From: Voacanga thouarsii | Taxonomy: Eukaryota > Streptophyta > Magnoliopsida > Gentianales > Apocynaceae | DNA length: 64,000 nucleotides | Assembly (NCBI GenBank): GCA_026120185.1 | Contig: JANUWF010002145.1 | Coordinates: forward strand, 1,302,001-1,366,000 | Direction of reading: 5' to 3' | Program-made: the position numbers and the translations under genes | In this document: piece after piece, positions 58,189 to 64,000 of the stretch | Layout: each line of letters begins with the position of its first letter | How positions within the stretch are numbered: position 1 is the first letter of the stretch | The notes under the pieces: generated by a model | Database searches by the model: none | What the model saw: only the letters and a program-made list of their open reading frames with translations | Told to the model about the DNA's origin: nothing

Positions 58189-59754
58189 TGATAGAGGCTA
58201 AAATCACCATTATTTTTCTAGCAATTTGAGGTTGTTTTGAAATACATTTGTTGTAATAACTAGGCATATTCCTTCCTATTTGATATTTTACTTGTAAAAA
58301 GTGTTTTTGACAAATTTATGCAGATTTGAGTAGATTTCGAGTAGAAAGTGAACAATTCCATAATGTACTTGGTGCTAGGCCTAACCAAGGGACCAGGTGC
58401 CGGGTCCATTCTGGTCCAATAGAGAAATTCAAGCAGTTTTCAGGACAAAACCAGACCAGACCTTGTGCTAGGTTTGGCAAGTGCACCAGGCACTGGGTCC
58501 ATTTTGTCTGTAGACAAAAAACAGAGCAAAACTCCAGAGGAAGAACAGTGTGTACCTGGCACCACGTGGGTCGAAGGTACCTGGGGCCAGGTACGCTCTG
58601 GAAGGCGAATATTCTGTACATGAATTTGGAAATTTTACAATGATTTTGGTATTTTTTGAATCCTACTCGTCCAAGACTTCCTAAGCCACGAATTTAGCAT
58701 TCAAGGGGCCTATAAAAGCATAAGAAACACACAAGGGAAGGGAGATGCACATAGAGAGAGGTGGATTCAAAAGCAAAAAATCTCAAGTCAACTCATTGAA
58801 GGAGGAGTTCACGCAATCAAAGAGGATTGTTCAAAGGAGTTTTCAAGAATGAAGAAAGAGGCTTGTCTATGAGTGCTTTCTTTTATCTTTGTTTTCTTTT
58901 CCTTAAACAATGATGTATTCAATGTTTTTACTGTAATTTAACATTATTTTGGGATTCATGATTTTGTGTTAATATAGTTATTTGATCAATTCTTTATCAT
59001 CTTTGATATTTGATTACTTGTTATCATTAGTTGTTGATGCAAGTTCTTCTAATTGACTTAGACAAAATGATGTTAGGAGTTTCATTGTATTGATTTCGTA
59101 TTTGTTAAATCTTAATGGATTTGAATGATGAAGTTAGGATTATAGAGCTAAGTGATTAAAAGTTAAGTTGATGTTGCCTTGACATAGGGTCATTAACTAA
59201 TTTCATGTTTTTAATGAATTGAGATTCATGCATATTTTGATTAGGATGGTATGATTGACAAATTTACTAATTGAATCAAAATATAAGGATGAGCTTAATG
59301 CATGTTTTGGTTATATTAGCTTGATTGACAAATCCGTTAATATGAATCAAAATACAAGATTCCATGGATTGACAAACGAAGTTGAATTTATCTAAGTACA
59401 TTCATGACTTAACAAACGATTGAATTTTACTTTACATTCCTTCATGATGACAAGATGACAATTAATTGAAAGAATTGCTAGTTGACTCATTATCGTGTTT
59501 TTTAGGATAATTGTCTAAATTATATAATCCTACATTCTTGAATTGTATATATTTCTTTATTTTTATTTTTCTTATTTTCTCACTTTATTGGGTCAATTAA
59601 ACAATGAATGAAAAGTTGTTATTGTGTATTGGTTCCTTTGAGGATCGATACTTGCTCGTATATGTATTTTAGAGTTAATGTTTTAATTAAAACTTGACTA
59701 AGTAATGGATTTAAATTTGATGATTTCTATATACTCAAAATTTATGTAGCATTA
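58189..59754 (+). repeat. 3' LTR of family N copy C
   Basis: 1566 bp, TGATAGAGGC to GCATTA, ending at the target duplication GTTTA. It has a palindrome array near 58365-58600, a TATA box, and two 71-bp units near 59245-59370. Confidence 0.88.
58711..58718 (+). promoter_or_regulatory. TATA box of the family N LTR
   Basis: TATAAAAG within GGGGCCTATAAAAGCA. The same box is at 41041, 53053 and 54290 (plus) and at about 42406-42413 (minus). It lies about 120-350 bp after the palindrome array and marks the probable transcription start region of the LTR. Confidence 0.75.
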
Positions 59755-59759
59755 GTTTA

Positions 59760-61546
59760 CTATCCAACATATGACTTGGAGTTGGCTGTGATAGTATTTG
59801 CCTTGAAGAAATGGCGACATTATTTATATGTAGTAGAGTATGAAGTCTTTTCGGATCATAAGAGCTTGAAGTATATCTTCACGCAAAAGGACTTGAACCT
59901 AAGGCAGAAGAGATGGATGGAGTTTTTGGAGGAATATAAATATCCAATTTACTACCATCCGAGGAAAGCTAATGTAGTAGCTAACGCCTTGAGTCGAAAA
60001 CTGAGGATGGCTAGCATGAGGATGCAAGAAGTACAAGTAGTGTAAGAACTCCTAGAGCAGAAGGTAGAAGTAGGAGAAGGAAGGATCAATTTGTAGAATT
60101 TAAAGTTGGAACTTGAGCTAAAGCAAGAGATTGGTGATGTGTAGTAGAGCAAACAATAATTTTAGACTTTTAAAGTAAAGAAGGTCAAAAGAGGAAATAA
60201 GGAGTTTCAGACTGATGAAGCTGAAGTGTTATATTTTTGGGAGCAGATATGTGTACTAGATGACCAAGTATTGAAGAGGAAGATAATGGATGAGGCTCAT
60301 AGGAGCAAGTATACTATTCATCCTGGAGATGTTAAAATGTACCAAGATTTGAAGAAGGTCTACAGGTGGTCGGGGATGAAAAGGGGTATGGCATAATACG
60401 TCTCTACTTGTTTGACTTGTCAAAAAATAAAGATAGAGCATAAGGAGGTAGGTAGATTACTGCAAATGTTGCCTACTCCCGAGTGGAAGTGGCATAGGTG
60501 ATGATGGATTTTGTTATCGAACTACTTATGCTGAAGACTTTAAAGGATGCCATTCGGGTTGTAGTTGACAGGTTGACCAAGACTGTTCATTTTATTCCGG
60601 TAAATGTTAAGGATTCCATGGAGAAACTGGCTAAGACTTATATTCGGGAAGTGGTTAGATTGCATGGTGTACCATTGAGTATTGTATCCGATAGGGATCC
60701 TAGATTTACTTCAAGGTTTTGGACTAAGTTTCAAGAGTCAATGGGAACGACTCTAAAGCTTAGTACTTCTGCTTATCCACATACTGATGGGCAGTCCAAA
60801 AGAATTTTCTAGATATTGGAGGATATGCTAAAGGCTTGCGTATTGGGCTTTAGAGACAAGAGGTTAGACTGTATACCCTATGCTAAGTTGGCATACAACA
60901 ACAGTCATCAAGCATAAATTGGAATGGCATCGTATGAAGCGTTATATGGACGGAAATGTCAAGTACCATTGTACTGGGGTTGGACTGAAGATGGACAAAT
61001 TAGCATGCCTGGGGAGTTGAATATTGAAGAGATGGCAGATAAAGTGAAGATGATAAGAGAAAGACTAAAAATAGTGTAAAGCTAAAAGAAGAGTTATGCG
61101 GACAATAGAAGAAGAGAATTAGAGTTTCAAGTGGGAGATAGACTTTCCTAAAGATAACGCCTAGCAGAGGGATTTTAAAGCATTCTAAATGAGGAAAATT
61201 GAGTCCCAAATATTTAGGACCATTCTCGGTGATCGAGAAGATTGGACCTGTAGCATATCGATTGGAGTTACCGGAAAGGTTGACAAGAATCCACAATGTT
61301 TTCCACGTATCCCAGTTGAAAAAATACAACCTTGATCTGGAGCATGTATTGAACGAGGAGCCATTAATTCTATAGCCTAATTTGAGCTATGTTGAGAAAT
61401 CGATTAAGGTTTTGGATTGAAGTGTCAAGAGGTTAAGGAATAAGCAGATACCAATGATGAAGATTTTGTAGGATCATCAAACTACTAAGGATGTTACGTG
61501 GGAAATTGAAGATTGGGTGAAGAGGAAATATCCAAATTTGCTCTGA
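59760..61546 (+). pseudogene. G1 RNase H end, integrase and C-terminal tail, broken
   Basis: This resumes the pol frame cut at 40512. An open stretch to 60045 has [38 protein letters not shown] and [11 protein letters not shown] (Asp replaced by Asn). The integrase zinc region is near 60290-60425 with both H and STCLTCQ. The core 60498-60812 has [27 protein letters not shown] and VSDRDPRFTSRFW. In DGQSKRIF the catalytic Glu is Lys. Then come AYNNSHQA and YEALYGRKCQVPLYWGW, the [23 protein letters not shown] block, and a chromodomain-like tail ending VKRKYPNLL at 61546. Many stops. Confidence 0.9.
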
Positions 61547-61580
61547 AGATATAATATCCTGAATTTCGGGACAAAATTCT

Positions 61581-61596
61581 CTTAAGGGGAAGAGGA
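61581..61596 (+). promoter_or_regulatory. G1 polypurine tract
   Basis: CTTAAGGGGAAGAGGA directly precedes the 3' LTR start and corresponds to the G2 tract. Confidence 0.85.
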
Positions 61597-64000
61597 TATA
61601 ATACCCCAATTCAAATCACTATTAGTTCATGGGGAAAGTCATGCATAGCATAGCATACCATTCTATATTATATTTGATAAATTTGAACTATTTTTATGAA
61701 ACCTATGTGATTTATGTGTATGATATTTCATGGAATTATTTATTTGGAAATAGTTGTGTTATAAGATGTGAAAGAGTGTTTGTTTTATGGAGTAGAAATT
61801 ACTGAAAGATTAATGAAGTGAGTTGAATTGGATTTATGGGAATTTATTTGAAGAATAATTACACAAGAATTACTGTGGAATAGTAGTTAAAGCTTAGTGT
61901 GTATTCTTTGGTGACTTGAGCTTAAATCCCAACACTTACAAACATTTTCCTTCTTATCTCTAATTAAGCTCTTTTTCCCCCATTTTTTTCCCTTTTGGCT
62001 GTAATCCCTAGGGCTGCCGCCACCTTATTTTCCCACTTCCTAAAATATAGGAATGTGATTACTTTGGGTTTTTGCTAAAAAGAATTAAAGTAAATTAAAT
62101 TCCTATTATTTTCTAGTTATTATTTTATTCTAATCCTTTGGGAATTTAATATATTTCAACATCTAGAATTTTCTAAAGTTATTATCCAAAGAACTTATTA
62201 AGGAAATAAAATATAGAAGGCCTTATCTTGAAAGCTGCATTTTAGCTATTATTTTTAGTAGAAGAAAAGTCTCTTCAAATTAATTTTCTCTAAAGGGTTT
62301 TAATTGAAAATAAAGAGATAATGTTAAATTCTTAATTGAAATAAATATTTCTTAGTATTAGGATATTTTTGAACGTTAGGAATTAAGAAAAAAGAAAAAT
62401 TCAACTTTATCTCACATAAACTAGGTTTTCTCTCTAAATATGATTATCTCTAAATTAATTATTTTTGTCTAAAATAAATTAGGGTATTAACTAAATTATT
62501 TCTTGAATTAATAACCTAATTTATTGGCTTAAAATTTCTGGAAAAAACAAGAACCCTAGCTGCCACCTTATAGGACATATAGTTTCACTCAAACTCTCTA
62601 AAACATTGGAGAAATCGACCCTAAGTAATTTTAATCAATTAAAATTTTTTAAGCCAAATATACATTAGATTTTTCTCCACTTCCTCCTCTACAATTTTGT
62701 CCACCCTAATACAAACACAAGCACATGAAAATTCCAGCCATATTGCACTCCAATTCAATCTTGTTTTAGCTAAAACAACAACACCAAAAAGGCCTCACTT
62801 TTCTTCTATTCTTTTCACCAATACAAGAACCAAAATTCAGCCTCTCTTTTCCTCATTTTCCCTCAATATTTCAGTCATATTTGCAACCAAAAACCAGCCA
62901 CTGAAACCTTCCAAAACCTGCACAAATCGGCTACAACAAGAAAGAACAAATGCTGTTTTTTTTTCCTCGTTGTGATCAAGAGTCCAAAGCAAGGTGCAAC
63001 TCTTCCAAACACTAAAAAGCCCAACCCTAACCTATTTCCTTCATCAAACCAGCCCTCAATAAAACCCTAAACACCCTCTACTGTACAAAAATCCATCTAC
63101 CACCCTCTCCAAGGATTATTGCAAAGTCCAATCCTCTCCAAAATCGAAAGCTAGACTCAAGGTAAGTAACCCTTCAACCACCTTTGACTTTTATTTAATT
63201 CTTCTTCTTTTAATATCCTAAGAACCAAAGAGGACTGATTTACCCCTATCACTCGTGACCTTCGAATCAAGGAAACCAAGAACAACCAATCGACTCTTCT
63301 TCTTAAGTGAACCCAACCAATCACCAAAGGTACCACCTTTGCTTTTAGGGTGTCTCGTCAAGAGGTATTCTTGGCCTCAATCTATTTTGCTTTAAATAAG
63401 GTTACTTTTATGGTGGTATTATCATGCATGGAGCCTAGATGAAAGCATGATTAGATTAAAGTAATGAGTTTGATGGTGCAATGGAATGAACTAGGCATGT
63501 ATGACTTTGAACATGGTTAAATATTACTAAGATGACTTGGATGTATTGCATGTTGAATAAAGATGAGATCTTTTGATGCAATTAGGGTTAATATATGGAA
63601 TTGATGGTAGTTAATTATAGAAGTCATTAGGTAGATGATTTGATTTGATTATAAGCATGCATAATGATGAGATGCATGGTAAGGGAAAGCTATAGAGATG
63701 ATTTAATGAATTAGTCCATCTAGATACTATAGATGAATTAGATGATTAATATGATCATAGGGATTCATGATGCATGAAAGATAAGAGGATTCATATTTGG
63801 TTTCTAATTATAGAATCATTGATTCTAGATAAGGAAGAAAGTGAAAGAAAGGACAAGCATTGTTTTCGTTGATTATTGAGAATATTAAGGTAAGTCCCTG
63901 CATAACTATTTTGCTAAATCATACATGTTTGCAAGACTTTTGTACAATGATATTAAAATATTATCAATATGATGATTGATATATTGATTGAAACATGATA
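61597..64000 (+). repeat. 3' LTR of G1, cut by the window end
   Basis: Starts TATAATACCCCAATTC and follows the 5' LTR (22390 on) to about its position 24180. It carries an extra segment of about 610 bp (about 62682-63292), absent from the 5' LTR, that looks like an LTR leader rich in CCAGCC-type motifs. The ORF 62697-62975 in that segment is not supported as a gene. The tRNA-like module is at about 61865-61945. Confidence 0.88.

Larger units (their letters stand above)
40518..59754 (+). mobile_element. Scrambled family N cluster inserted into G1 pol, 19.2 kb
   Basis: The outer ends are a family N LTR start (TGATAGGGGC, 40518) and LTR end (GCATTA, 59754) in plus orientation, flanked by GTTAA (40513-40517) and GTTTA (59755-59759). 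The interrupted RNase H frame resumes exactly at 59755 ([23 protein letters not shown]). Inside are LTR pieces and internal regions of at least three family N copies, in both orientations, plus a solo Tekay-like LTR. One original insertion probably grew by further insertion and LTR recombination; the order of events is inferred. Confidence 0.85.

Noticed and set aside
58316..58643. Overlapping ORFs on both strands in the LTR, also at 40838, 41144 and 52776
   Set aside because: They fall on the palindrome array, recur only because the LTRs are homologous, and differ by frameshifts between copies.
62697..62975. 92-codon ORF in the 3' LTR of G1
   Set aside because: No homologue in the 5' LTR, no domain, and it ends in a poly-T run; best seen as LTR leader.

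Overview
This window is plant nuclear DNA, most likely from a eudicot, and I find no ordinary host gene in it. It is AT-rich and made almost entirely of nested transposable elements: chromoviral Ty3/gypsy elements of Tekay/Del type, Ty1/copia pieces, one large CACTA DNA transposon, and a family of non-autonomous LTR elements whose primer-binding site resembles that of Athila/Tat elements. Nearly all coding regions are broken.

Layout. (1) 1-5367: a minus-strand non-autonomous LTR element, here called family N copy A (truncated LTR 44-1188, internal 1189-3700, LTR 3701-5367). It abuts an older copia LTR. (2) 5368-7850: minus-strand copia LTR and the 3' end of copia pol. (3) 7859-8275: a Tekay-like LTR fragment. 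(4) 8276-17827: a 9.55-kb CACTA transposon with TSD GCA, subterminal repeats built on TTGTCACTAAA, a broken minus-strand Ptta/En-Spm-like gene, a GC-rich block and an array of about 18 units of 151 bp. (5) 17828-19125: unassigned flank. (6) 19126-22389: copia LTR fragments and a copia leader. (7) From 22390 past the window end: a plus-strand, heavily decayed Tekay-type element, G1. It is split by two insertions. The first is G2, a younger minus-strand Tekay element (26349-38454, TSD ACTAT/ACTCT, LTRs about 2% different by eye). The second is a 19.2-kb scrambled cluster of family N elements (40518-59754, TSD GTTAA/GTTTA), which itself holds a 4.36-kb solo Tekay-like LTR (46463-50817, TSD AATGT/AATGC).

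How the parts relate. G2 has one 891-codon pol frame but broken gag, broken integrase and lost catalytic residues. G1 is more decayed. Both carry a small acidic ORF between the primer-binding site and gag. Family N encodes no recognisable gag or pol; three copies share a protein of about 235 residues that I do not recognise, and if it mobilised it must have used enzymes from another element. That protein, together with three evenly placed polypurine tracts and an array of GGCGCC-centred palindromes in the LTR promoter, is the best candidate for something undescribed. A tRNA-like (box A/box B) module found in several otherwise different Tekay LTRs is the second.

Limits: all boundaries were read by eye, percentages are estimates, and no database search was possible.
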